Of a stretch of DNA of 64,000 nucleotides, positions 55,482 through 64,000 are shown in pieces. The notes beneath the pieces were generated by a model. It saw nothing but the letters and a program-made list of their open reading frames with translations, did not search any database and was not told where the DNA came from. Source of the stretch: Streptomyces sp. WMMC500 (GTDB lineage: Bacteria > Actinomycetota > Actinomycetes > Streptomycetales > Streptomycetaceae); the NCBI RefSeq assembly GCF_027497195.1, contig NZ_CP114905.1, positions 3,396,001 to 3,460,000 of the forward strand. The letters are read 5' to 3'. Each line of letters begins with the position of its first letter. Position 1 is the first letter of the stretch. Position numbers and translations under genes: made by a program.

Positions 55482-57118
55482 GCCCCCGCCCCTCCCGCGT
55501 CGCTCCGCACCGTCGCCGTCGCCCCGCGGCCCGACGCCACCGCACCGCCGCTCATCGCGCCGATGTACACGCCGCCCTCGTTCACGTTGACGATGTACTG
55601 CTCGAACTCCCCCGTCTCGTATCCGCTTTCGCGCAGCGCCTCCGTCACCCCGCTCGCGATGCGGTCGCGGACCGTCTTCACGTACCGGCTCACGTCCATC
55701 GTCTGGAACAGCGAGAGGTCCGGCGACACCCCCAGTTCCCGCACCGACGTCCCCGGCCCCTCCCCCGGCAGCCGCGGCGCGTCGGCCAGCCACGTGCGGA
55801 ACACCGACGCCACGGTGCCGAACAGCGCGACGACCGCCGTGATCGACGACGCCGGCGCGGCCAGCAGCGACCGGGCGAAGGTCCGCGCGCCGCCGCCGCG
55901 GGCGGCGAGGCGGTCGATCTCGCGGAACTCCGGGCGGACCGGGGGCAGGACGTGCGGCACGACCTCCAGCACGAGCATCCCGCCCTGCGTGTGCACCCGC
56001 ACCAGGATCGTCACCACGACCTGCTCCGACCACGCGCCCACGCGGATGCGCAGGAAGTAGCGGCGCGCCTCGCCGCCCTCGTCGACCGAGCCGCCGACGT
56101 GCCTGTCGACGGTGGCGTCGTCGCGGCGCACGTCGCCGCGGTGCGGGGGCGGGGGGAGGTACACGAGGTGGGCGACCTCCAGGTCCTTCAGCCGGTCCCG
56201 GCTGTCGGCGGCGGTCGCGTCGCGCAGCGCCCCGAGCCGCGGCAGGATCAGCTCGACGACCCGGCGGCTGGTCAGCGTCTCGCCGGCGGGCGCCCCCGGG
56301 CGCCGCTTCAGCTCCACGGCCAGCGACCAGGGTTCGTACGGGATGCCGTAGCCGACGAAGGGGCGGTCGAAGTCGTAGACGGTGAGCCGCGAGTACTGCT
56401 CGTGGGCGATGGCCGCGGCGATCGGCTGGTACGGGTCCGCCGGCGTGGGCGGGGCCGCGCCGGGGAACCCGGCGGGGGACAGCTCGTCGCGCGCGATCCG
56501 CTCCGTCCAGATCCGGTGCATCCACACCGGCCACACCAGCAGCAGCGGGAAGACCACCGCCGTCCACGCGCCCTCTGCGAGCACGAAGAGGGCGAGGTAC
56601 CAGTACAGGGCCATCTGGACATACGCCAGGACCCGCAGCGCCAGCCCGAGGGGGACGCGCCCGCGCCAGAGCCGCACGCCGCCGGAGCGCGGTCCCGCAC
56701 CGTAGACGTCGAACCCGCCGCGCCCGCCGACCACGGCCGCGATCCACAGCAGGAGGCACGGTACGGCGTAGAAGAGCGCCCACACGCCCGCGTACGGCAC
56801 GTCGCCGGCCAGCGTCGTGTCGCAGAGCACGAACGCGGCCCAGACCGCGAGCACCCACAGCGCCGTCATCGCCTCGCGGCCCCGGGAGCGCAGCGCGTGC
56901 CCGAGCACGGCGACGACGTCGATGCCGAGCGAAGGGGCGACCGTGCGCTCCCCGTGCTCGACCAACTCCCGCAGCACCCGGCGCCGGAACACCGGGTCCA
57001 GGTAGGTCCCGGCGCACAGCAGCCGGGTCGCCTCGCTGTGCCGGGGCGCCGCGCTCCCGGTGGTCACCGGCGCGGCGGGCGGCGGCACGGCCGCCGCCGC
57101 AACGTCTTCACTCTGCAC
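55478..57118 (-). CDS. Four-helix membrane protein ending in an IG-x-x-SGG motif
   Basis: 546 residues from GTG 57118 (GGGGGACGAG upstream). Membrane helices near 84-103, 112-131 and two between 156 and 200. A large cytoplasmic part follows (about 210-440, with YDFDRPFVGYGIPYEPWSLA, RYFLRIRVGAWSEQVVVTIL), then a weak hydrophobic segment near 440. The last 32 residues are GGVYIGAMSGGAVASGRGAT plus a short tail. The motif recurs twice in the next gene. Only related hypothetical proteins come to mind. It is the first gene of the operon. Confidence 0.8.
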   Translation of the reverse strand: MQSEDVAAAAVPPPAAPVTTGSAAPRHSEATRLLCAGTYLDPVFRRRVLRELVEHGERTVAPSLGIDVVAVLGHALRSRGREAMTALWVLAVWAAFVLCDTTLAGDVPYAGVWALFYAVPCLLLWIAAVVGGRGGFDVYGAGPRSGGVRLWRGRVPLGLALRVLAYVQMALYWYLALFVLAEGAWTAVVFPLLLVWPVWMHRIWTERIARDELSPAGFPGAAPPTPADPYQPIAAAIAHEQYSRLTVYDFDRPFVGYGIPYEPWSLAVELKRRPGAPAGETLTSRRVVELILPRLGALRDATAADSRDRLKDLEVAHLVYLPPPPHRGDVRRDDATVDRHVGGSVDEGGEARRYFLRIRVGAWSEQVVVTILVRVHTQGGMLVLEVVPHVLPPVRPEFREIDRLAARGGGARTFARSLLAAPASSITAVVALFGTVASVFRTWLADAPRLPGEGPGTSVRELGVSPDLSLFQTMDVSRYVKTVRDRIASGVTEALRESGYETGEFEQYIVNVNEGGVYIGAMSGGAVASGRGATATVRSDAGGAGA

Positions 57119-57331
57119 CAACTCGTCCCCCAAGTCCGCTTTTCGAGTGAGACCGAGCGTAACGCTGGAGTAGCTCAGAGTCAGGCTTCTGTCAAGAATG
57201 TGCCCGTTCCGGTACCCCCGTCGGGGCCGGCCGGCCCCGGCCGGGGTACCGAGCAGGCTACGGGCGGTAGACCTGACGGCCCCTGGACTGCCCGCAGTTC
57301 GCCGTAACCGAACAACCCCGCACACGACGAC

Positions 57332-57367
57332 CGCGGCGGGCCCTCCCGGAGGAGAGCCCGCCGCGGC
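57332..57367. terminator. Hairpin terminator after mdh
   Basis: CCGCGGCGGGC pairs perfectly with GCCCGCCGCGG across a 14-nt loop. It lies 20 bp past the mdh stop codon on the minus strand. Confidence 0.8.
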
Positions 57368-57386
57368 GGAAGGACGTGGGGGGCGC

Positions 57387-58463
<1,077 letters not shown>

Positions 58464-58582
58464 TCAATCTATCGGACTGGCACGGAGTGCCCGGAGGGTG
58501 GCCCGGGTGGGCCGGGTCACGCGCGGGGCGGGGTGGTGCGGCCGGCGCGGGCGGGGACGGCGGGCGCGCGCCGTGCGCTCCG

Positions 58583-59989
58583 TTACGACGGCAGCGCGCC
58601 CTTCGTGCAGGCCGCGGTGCCGTCGGGGAGCTCCGCGCAGGCCCGTACGGTGTCCAGATCCTCCGCGACGACCATGGCCGTGTAGCCCTCGCTGGTGCCG
58701 GCCGACGCGTCCTGGCGGACCGGCTCCTCGCCGGGCACCTCGGCGAGGGCGGTCACGGTCGAGCCGGGCTGCGCGGCGGTGATCCGGGCCCACGCCGCCC
58801 GGCAGGGCGCGCTGTAACGGATCTCCAGGACCATGGTGCCGATGGTCGTCTCCGTGGTCGTACGGGCGAAGTCGCCGCCGCAGCCCATCTCGTCGGGGTC
58901 CTTGCCCGTGCAGTCGGCGCCGCGGCACTCCACGCCCTCGGGCAACTCCTCGGACGCGGACGGCGCACCGGATCGCGAGCCGGACGCCGAGCCCGCCGGG
59001 CCGGAGTCGGGCGGCGAGTCGCCGCGGGGCTGCTGCTCCTCGACGCCGGGGTCGGAGATCAGGCCGTGGCCGACGTAGGCGACGCCGCCGACGCTGCCCG
59101 TGAGGAGCAGCGTGACGAGGCCGGCGAGGAGCACGCGGCGCAGGTGCCAGTTCTGCCGGGCGGGCGCGGGCGGGGTTTCGGGGGCGGCGGAGGCGGGCGC
59201 CGAGAGGGTACGGGCGGGCCCGGCCGGTTCCGGCGCGGGGGCGCGGGCGGGGTCGGCGGGCGGGGTGGCGCGGGAGGTTGCGCGGAGCTTGGTGGTCTCG
59301 TCGATGTCCCGGACGGGGTCGGCGGCGTCGGGGGCGTCGGCGGGGTCGGCGGGGTCGGCCTCCGTGCCGGAGCCGGGGCCTTCGGTCTCTTCCGGTCTTG
59401 CCGTCCCCGGCGGCTCCTCCCCCCGTACCCGCCGCTCGGGCGGCGGCGGAGGCCCGGGGCGTACCGCGGAGCGCTCGGTGGCGTCAGGGCGTACGGGCCT
59501 CTCCGCACCCTCCGCCGCCCACCCGGTCCGCCCGCGTGCGGGTGTCTCGCCCGGCCGAGGCCCGTCCCCCGCGCCGGGTATCTCCTCGTCGCGCGGCCTG
59601 CCCCGGCCCAGGACCCCCCGCAGCCCCCGGCCCTGCCGGCCGGCGGCCGGCGGCGGGGCGTCGTCCGGGCCCAGCTCGGCCGCGCGCAGGGCCCGCAGCG
59701 CCGACCGGTTCCGCAGCTCCGCGCGGCTCCAGGCGCGGTCCGCCGCGCCCCACTCGATCATGAGCTGCTCGTCCTGCGCGTCCGTCACCTCCGCGAACGC
59801 GGCCACCGACTCCCACGACGGCATCAGCAGCCCGCCCAGGTACCGTTCCCACGACGACCTGCTGTACCCCGTGCGGTCCGCGATCTCGGCCACCGTCAGA
59901 CCGCTGCGGTCGACCAGCCGGCGCAGGTGTGCGGCGAAGTCCCGTATCTGCGGGTCGAGATCCTCCGGCAGCTCCTTCCAGCGAGCCAT
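58583..59989 (-). CDS. HTH-domain membrane protein with DUF2690 domain
   Basis: 468 residues. N-terminal XRE-like HTH (FAAHLRRLVDRSGLTVAEIA, YSRSSWERYLGGLLMPSWES), a long Pro/Gly/Arg-rich cytoplasmic linker (about 100-290), one membrane helix (RRVLLAGLVTLLLTGSVGGV), and an outer DUF2690 domain with paired cysteines (VECRGADCTGKDPDEMGCGG, APCRAAWARI). The topology suggests a transmembrane regulator linking an outside signal to DNA or to another cytoplasmic partner. AGGGAGG before the ATG. Confidence 0.88.
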   Translation of the reverse strand: MARWKELPEDLDPQIRDFAAHLRRLVDRSGLTVAEIADRTGYSRSSWERYLGGLLMPSWESVAAFAEVTDAQDEQLMIEWGAADRAWSRAELRNRSALRALRAAELGPDDAPPPAAGRQGRGLRGVLGRGRPRDEEIPGAGDGPRPGETPARGRTGWAAEGAERPVRPDATERSAVRPGPPPPPERRVRGEEPPGTARPEETEGPGSGTEADPADPADAPDAADPVRDIDETTKLRATSRATPPADPARAPAPEPAGPARTLSAPASAAPETPPAPARQNWHLRRVLLAGLVTLLLTGSVGGVAYVGHGLISDPGVEEQQPRGDSPPDSGPAGSASGSRSGAPSASEELPEGVECRGADCTGKDPDEMGCGGDFARTTTETTIGTMVLEIRYSAPCRAAWARITAAQPGSTVTALAEVPGEEPVRQDASAGTSEGYTAMVVAEDLDTVRACAELPDGTAACTKGALPS

Positions 59990-60100
59990 CGCCCCTCCCT
60001 CGCCCCCCTCGGTCCCCGTGCCCCGCTCCCGCTCCAGCATCGCATCAGCCAGCACGGACGTGGAGATCCCGGGTGCCGGATGCGGCCCTGCCCGCGCCCG

Positions 60101-60484
60101 TCAGCGTACGGAGAAGTGGACCGCGTCCTCGACGAAGGGCACGTCGAGCCACGGGCCCGGCATCGCCACCAGCGCCAGCAGCACGATCGCCAGGCCCAGC
60201 ACCCCGTACGTCACGATGTCGGTGAACCGGGACCGCACCGCCAGCATGCCCACCTCCGGCACCAGCCAGCGCAGCACGCCGCCGACGAGCAGCGCCCCGC
60301 CGACGATCAGCGTGCCCTCGCGGAACGGGCCCGCGGCCACGGTGACGAACCCGGCCGCCGCTATCGCCAGCACCAGGAGTATCGGCCACTGCCGTACCGG
60401 CGGCGGCGCCTGGCGGGAGGCCGCCCGGCCGCCGCCCTCGGGGCGTACCGTGCCGCGGGTCGGGAACGCCGTGCGGCGGGCCAT
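60101..60484 (-). CDS. DUF3017 membrane protein
   Basis: 127 residues with three membrane helices (WPILLVLAIAAAGFVTVAAG, EGTLIVGGALLVGGVLRWLV, DIVTYGVLGLAIVLLALVAM). It matches the actinobacterial DUF3017 family, usually encoded next to folD. Its ATG overlaps the folD stop by one base (TGATG). Function unknown. Confidence 0.88.
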   Translation of the reverse strand: MARRTAFPTRGTVRPEGGGRAASRQAPPPVRQWPILLVLAIAAAGFVTVAAGPFREGTLIVGGALLVGGVLRWLVPEVGMLAVRSRFTDIVTYGVLGLAIVLLALVAMPGPWLDVPFVEDAVHFSVR

Positions 60485-61392
60485 CACGGCACCGCCGGCG
60501 CGGCCGTGCCCGCCCCGTTCGCCCCGGCGGCACCGGCGACGCCGGCCGCGACCTCCGCCGCCTCCACGACGTTGACCAGCAGCATCGCCCGCGTCATCGG
60601 CCCCACCCCGCCCGGGTTCGGCGACAGCCAGCCCGCGACGTCCGCGACGCCCGGGTGCACGTCCCCGACGATCTTGCCGCGCTCGTCGCGGCTGACGCCG
60701 ACGTCGAGGACGGCCGCGCCCGGCCGGATGTCGGCCGGCTTGATCAGGTGCGGCGAGCCGGCCGCGGCCACGACGATGTCGGCCTGCCGCAGGTGCCCGG
60801 CGAGGTCGCGGGTGCCGGTGTGGCACTGGGTGACCGTGGCGTTCTCGGACTTGCGGGTCAGCATCAGCGGCAGCGACCGCCCGATGGTCACGCCGCGCCC
60901 GACCACCACGACGTGGGCACCGTTCAGCTCCACGCCGAACCGGCGCAGCAGCCGGATGCAGCCGTTGGGCGTACAGGGCAGCGGCGCGGGCTCGTTGAGC
61001 ACCAGCCGGCCGAGGTTCGTGGGGTGCAGCCCGTCGGCGTCCTTGGCCGGGTCGATCAGCTCCAGCACCCGGTTCTCGTCGACGTCCCCCGGCAGCGGCA
61101 ACTGCACGATGTAGCCGGTGCAGGCCGGGTCCTCGTTCAGCTCCTGGACGACCTCCTCGATCTGCGCCTGCGTGGCGGTCGCGGGCAGCTCGCGCTGGAT
61201 CGAGGCGATGCCGATCTCGGCGCAGTCGCGGTGCTTGCCCGCGACGTACTTCTGGCTGCCCGGGTCGTCGCCGACCAGGAGGGTACCGAGGCCGGGCGTG
61301 ACACCCCGGCCCTTGAGCGCCTGCACACGCGTGGCAAGCTCGGACTTGATCGCGGCCGCGGTGGCCCTGCCGTCGAGAATCTGGGCGGTCAT
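60484..61392 (-). CDS. folD: Bifunctional methylenetetrahydrofolate dehydrogenase/cyclohydrolase
   Basis: Oxidises 5,10-methylene-THF (made by GlyA) to methenyl-THF with NADP and hydrolyses it to 10-formyl-THF used by purine enzymes. 302 residues. [20 protein letters not shown] carries the catalytic Tyr-x3-Lys, then [45 protein letters not shown] and [16 protein letters not shown]. An Ala/Gly-rich C-terminal tail of 20 residues is extra. Coupled to the DUF3017 gene. Confidence 0.96.
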   Translation of the reverse strand: MTAQILDGRATAAAIKSELATRVQALKGRGVTPGLGTLLVGDDPGSQKYVAGKHRDCAEIGIASIQRELPATATQAQIEEVVQELNEDPACTGYIVQLPLPGDVDENRVLELIDPAKDADGLHPTNLGRLVLNEPAPLPCTPNGCIRLLRRFGVELNGAHVVVVGRGVTIGRSLPLMLTRKSENATVTQCHTGTRDLAGHLRQADIVVAAAGSPHLIKPADIRPGAAVLDVGVSRDERGKIVGDVHPGVADVAGWLSPNPGGVGPMTRAMLLVNVVEAAEVAAGVAGAAGANGAGTAAPAVP

Positions 61393-61503
61393 GGGCCCAT
61401 CCTCCCCGATGCTGCGGGTAACAGACCAATCAGCCGGTCTGGACAGCCGTCCTCGGGCCAGGTCAGTGTGTCAGTACGTCCCCATCCGCGGAAGAAGGGC
61501 ACC

Positions 61504-62112
61504 GTGAGCCTCCCCGACCAGAACAACCCCTACGGCGGGCCCAAGGGCGCGCAGGAGCAGGAACAGCAGGCACCGCAGCAGCACGCGGCGCAGCAGCCGG
61601 CTCAGCAGCAGCAACAGCCGTACGGCTACCCGCAGTACCCCGCCGCCGGCCAGCCGTACCCCGCGTACCCGGGCGGCCCCGACCCGTACGGCGACGCCGG
61701 CTTCCCGACGAGCATCCCGGGCAAGGCGACCGCCGCCCGCGTCATGATGTTCGTCGCCGGCGGGCTGCAGTCCCTGCTCTCCATCCTGCTGCTCATCGGC
61801 ATCGCGGTGGACAAGGAGCGCTTCGAGAGGGACTTCCAGGACAGCTCGGGCCTCGACGTCTCCGCCGGGGCCGTGGCCGTCGTCGTCGCCGTCTTCCTCG
61901 TGCACGGGCTCCTGGGCATCGCCCTCGCCTCGCTGTTCGGCAGGGGCGCGGGCGGCGTGCGCGTCGGCAGCATCGTGTGGCTGAGCTTCCTCATCCTCTT
62001 CGGTGCGGTGACGATCCCCCTGGGCCTCATCTGGGTCACGCTCGGCATCATCTCGATCGTGATGCTCGCGAAGCGCGAATCCGGGCGGTGGTTCGCCCGC
62101 CCCAGGTCGTGA
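61504..62112 (+). CDS. Small membrane protein with Gln/Pro/Tyr-rich N-terminus
   Basis: 202 residues. The first 70 residues are Gln, Pro and Tyr-rich (QQPYGYPQYPAAGQPYPAYP), typical of streptomycete cytoplasmic tails. Three membrane helices follow (MMFVAGGLQSLLSILLLIGI, AVAVVVAVFLVHGLLGIALA, IVWLSFLILFGAVTIPLGLI and on). GTG start at 61504. It stands between folD and purH and ends before a strong bidirectional terminator. Function unknown. Confidence 0.8.
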   Translation: MSLPDQNNPYGGPKGAQEQEQQAPQQHAAQQPAQQQQQPYGYPQYPAAGQPYPAYPGGPDPYGDAGFPTSIPGKATAARVMMFVAGGLQSLLSILLLIGIAVDKERFERDFQDSSGLDVSAGAVAVVVAVFLVHGLLGIALASLFGRGAGGVRVGSIVWLSFLILFGAVTIPLGLIWVTLGIISIVMLAKRESGRWFARPRS

Positions 62113-62147
62113 CGAGACCTTCGTGACGCGTACGACTTCGTGACGTG

Positions 62148-62189
62148 GACGAACGGAGCCCCGCCTGCGCCGGCGGGGCTCCGTTCGTC
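62148..62189. terminator. Bidirectional terminator between membrane protein gene and purH
   Basis: An 18-bp perfect inverted repeat, GACGAACGGAGCCCCGCC and its complement, with a 6-nt loop, between two convergent genes. Confidence 0.9.
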
Positions 62190-62212
62190 CGTGCGGGCGG
62201 GCGTCGGGGCCG

Positions 62213-63805
62213 TCAGTGGTAGAAGTGCCGTGCGCCCGTGAGGTACATGGTCACGCCCGCCTTCTGCGCCGCCTCGACCACCTGGTCGTCGCGGATCGAC
62301 CCGCCCGGCTGCACCACGGCCCGTACCCCCGCGTCGAGCAGCACCTCCAGCCCGTCGGGGAACGGGAAGAAGGCGTCCGAGGCGGCGTACGCACCGGCCG
62401 CGCGCTCCGCGCCCGCGCGCTGTACGGCGAGCTTCGCGGAGTCGACGCGGTTGACCTGGCCCATGCCGACGCCCACCGTGGCGCCGTCCTTGGCCAGCAG
62501 GATCGCGTTGGACTTCACCGCGCGGCACGCACGCCAGGCGAACGCCAGGTCCGCCAGTGCCGCCGCGTCGAGACCCGCGCCCGCGGCCAGCGTCCAGCTT
62601 GCCGGGTCGTCGCCCGCGGCCTGGAAGACGTCCCGGTCCTGCACCAGCAGCCCGCCGTCGATGGGCCGGGACTCCCGCCCCCACCCCGGCGCTCCGGCGC
62701 TGCGCAGGATGCGGATGTTCTTCTTCCGCGTCAGTACCTCCAGCGCCCCGTCCTCGTACTCCGGCGCGACGACGACCTCGGTGAAGATCTCCGCGACCTG
62801 CTCCGCCATCTCCCGCGACACCGGGCCGTTGACGGCGATCACGCCGCCGTACGCGGACACCGGGTCGCAGGCGTGCGCCTTGCGGTGCGCCTCGGCGACG
62901 TCGTCGGCGACGGCGATGCCGCAGGGGTTGGCATGCTTGATGATCGCGACGCAGGGCCGCTCGTGGTCGTACGCGGCGCGGCGGGCGGCCTCGGTGTCGA
63001 CGTAGTTGTTGTACGACATCTCCTTGCCGTGCACCTGCTCGGCGCCGGGCAGGCCGGTGCCGGAGCCGTCGGTGTAGAGGGCCGCGGCCTGGTGCGGGTT
63101 CTCGCCGTAGCGCAGCGGGTTCAGGCGGGTGTACGCGGCGCCGGCGAACTCCGGCGGGCCGTCGTCGGCGGGCGCGTAGTCGGCGGCGAACCAGTTGGCC
63201 ACGGCCACGTCGTACGCCGCCGTGTGCTGGAACGCCTCCGCCGCGAGCCGCTTGCGCGCCGCCAGGTCGAAGCCGCCGTCGGCGACGGCCTTGAGCACCT
63301 CGTCGTAGCGCGCCGGGTTGACGACGACGGCGACCGACGGGTGGTTCTTCGCGGCGCCCCGGACCATGGACGGGCCGCCGATGTCGATCTGCTCCACGCA
63401 CTCGTCCGGCGAGGCGCCGGAGGCGACGGTCTCGGCGAACGGGTAGAGGTTGCTCACCAGCAGCTCGAACGGCTCGACGGCCAACTCCGCGAGCTGGCGC
63501 CGGTGGTCGTCGAGCCGCAGGTCGGCCAGCAGCCCGGCGTGCACCCGCGGGTGCAGGGTCTTCACGCGGCCGTCCAGGCACTCGGGGAAGCCGGTCAGCT
63601 CCTCGACCTTGGTCACCGGCACTCCCGCCGCGGCGATGCGCGCGGCCGTCGAGCCGGTGGAGACGAGCGCGACCCCGGCCTCGTGCAGCCCGCGGGCCAG
63701 CTCCTCCAGGCCGGTCTTGTCGTAGACGCTGATCAGCGCGCGGCGCACCGGCCGCCGGGTGCCGGAAGCCGACGACCCTGGATTACTCACCGAAGTACTA
63801 CTCAC
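62213..63805 (-). CDS. purH: Bifunctional AICAR transformylase/IMP cyclohydrolase
   Basis: Last two steps of IMP synthesis, using 10-formyl-THF. 530 residues. MGS-like IMP cyclohydrolase domain ([60 protein letters not shown]), then the AICARFT domain ([29 protein letters not shown] with the catalytic Lys-His, [40 protein letters not shown]). GTG 63805 overlaps the purN stop by 8 nt; a second in-frame GTG lies at 63790. Its substrate AICAR is the precursor of the ZTP sensed by the glyA riboswitch. Confidence 0.97.
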   Translation of the reverse strand: MSSTSVSNPGSSASGTRRPVRRALISVYDKTGLEELARGLHEAGVALVSTGSTAARIAAAGVPVTKVEELTGFPECLDGRVKTLHPRVHAGLLADLRLDDHRRQLAELAVEPFELLVSNLYPFAETVASGASPDECVEQIDIGGPSMVRGAAKNHPSVAVVVNPARYDEVLKAVADGGFDLAARKRLAAEAFQHTAAYDVAVANWFAADYAPADDGPPEFAGAAYTRLNPLRYGENPHQAAALYTDGSGTGLPGAEQVHGKEMSYNNYVDTEAARRAAYDHERPCVAIIKHANPCGIAVADDVAEAHRKAHACDPVSAYGGVIAVNGPVSREMAEQVAEIFTEVVVAPEYEDGALEVLTRKKNIRILRSAGAPGWGRESRPIDGGLLVQDRDVFQAAGDDPASWTLAAGAGLDAAALADLAFAWRACRAVKSNAILLAKDGATVGVGMGQVNRVDSAKLAVQRAGAERAAGAYAASDAFFPFPDGLEVLLDAGVRAVVQPGGSIRDDQVVEAAQKAGVTMYLTGARHFYH

Positions 63806-64000
63806 CGAACCGAACCTTTCGATCCTCTACGCGGTACCCGTCCCGGGCCAGCCGGCCCACGACGTCGACGAGCAGCCGCCGTTCGACTGCCTTGATGCGC
63901 TCGTGCAGCGCCTCGCCCCCGTCCCGGTGGTCCTCCTCGCGGACCTCGACCGCGCCCTGCGCGATGATCGGGCCGGTGTCGACGCCCTCGTCGACGAAGT
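63798..64000 (-). CDS. purN: Phosphoribosylglycinamide formyltransferase, C-terminal part
   Basis: Transfers formyl from 10-formyl-THF to GAR in purine synthesis. Only the last 66 residues are in the window: [20 protein letters not shown], then the helix [20 protein letters not shown] and the end [11 protein letters not shown]. The [12 protein letters not shown] block is the PurN signature with the catalytic Asp. The gene runs off the window edge and overlaps purH by 8 nt. Confidence 0.92.
   Translation of the reverse strand, partial: FVDEGVDTGPIIAQGAVEVREEDHRDGGEALHERIKAVERRLLVDVVGRLARDGYRVEDRKVRFGE

Noticed and set aside
52984..55590. Very long open frame on the plus strand (about 868 codons)
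   Set aside because: It is Arg/Pro/Ala-rich throughout and antisense to two or three well-supported minus-strand genes. It is a GC-content shadow.

Overview
The window is very GC-rich actinobacterial chromosome, almost certainly from Streptomyces or a close relative. The signs are strong third-position G/C bias, many GTG starts, leaderless starts preceded by TANNNT boxes, and families largely confined to streptomycetes (DUF397, DUF5753, DUF6879, DUF2690, DUF3017, DUF6716). From memory, the order mutase - Kdn-type polymer cluster - glyA - trpS - yihY - dacA - mdh - folD - purH - purN matches the conserved central chromosome of S. coelicolor; I could not check this. Between these conserved blocks lie accessory islands of small regulators, toxin-like genes and insertion-sequence debris.

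Layout. 1-7.3 kb: ECF-type sigma factor, L,D-transpeptidase lipoprotein, sulfotransferase, B12-domain-less acyl-CoA mutase, NmrA-like oxidoreductase, M20 amidohydrolase. 7.4-14.9 kb: a six-gene nonulosonic acid (Kdn/sialic-like) polymer cluster with synthase, CMP-sugar synthetase fused to a HAD phosphatase, and four glycosyltransferase-type proteins. 14.9-18.5 kb: WYL regulator divergent from an MFS exporter with an operator palindrome between them, then a formyltransferase-like enzyme. 18.5-21.9 kb: an operon ending in an NLR-like NB-ARC/TPR ATPase with an amyloid-type N-terminal motif. 21.9-26.5 kb: two-component system plus MMPL transporter.

26.6-32.9 kb is the main accessory island. It holds an XRE/DUF397 pair, a secreted protein, a RelE-like toxin that looks frameshifted, an operon of small Cys-containing proteins with a 32-residue peptide, and a DUF6879/XRE module duplicated in tandem, whose second regulator has lost its DNA-binding domain.

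32.9-43.8 kb: rocD, glyA behind a ZTP riboswitch, an ECF sigma/membrane-protein pair, trpS, a 2'-5' RNA ligase-like protein, YihY and a D,D-carboxypeptidase that overlap tail to tail, a methyltransferase and an acetyltransferase. 43.9-48.4 kb: unfamiliar hypothetical genes with a decayed ISAs1-type transposase. 48.6-64 kb: metallophosphoesterase, MocR regulator divergent from an AhpD-like protein, a three-gene membrane operon whose first two products share an IG-x-x-SGG motif, then mdh, HTH/DUF2690, folD-DUF3017, a membrane protein and purN-purH (purN cut by the window edge).

Themes. glyA, folD, purN and purH link one-carbon and purine metabolism, and the ZTP riboswitch on glyA senses the purine intermediate that accumulates when formyl-tetrahydrofolate is short. 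Cell-envelope functions recur (L,D-transpeptidase, polymer cluster, D,D-carboxypeptidase). The most promising less-described systems are the NB-ARC/DUF6879 operon and the 54.8-57.1 kb motif-sharing membrane module.
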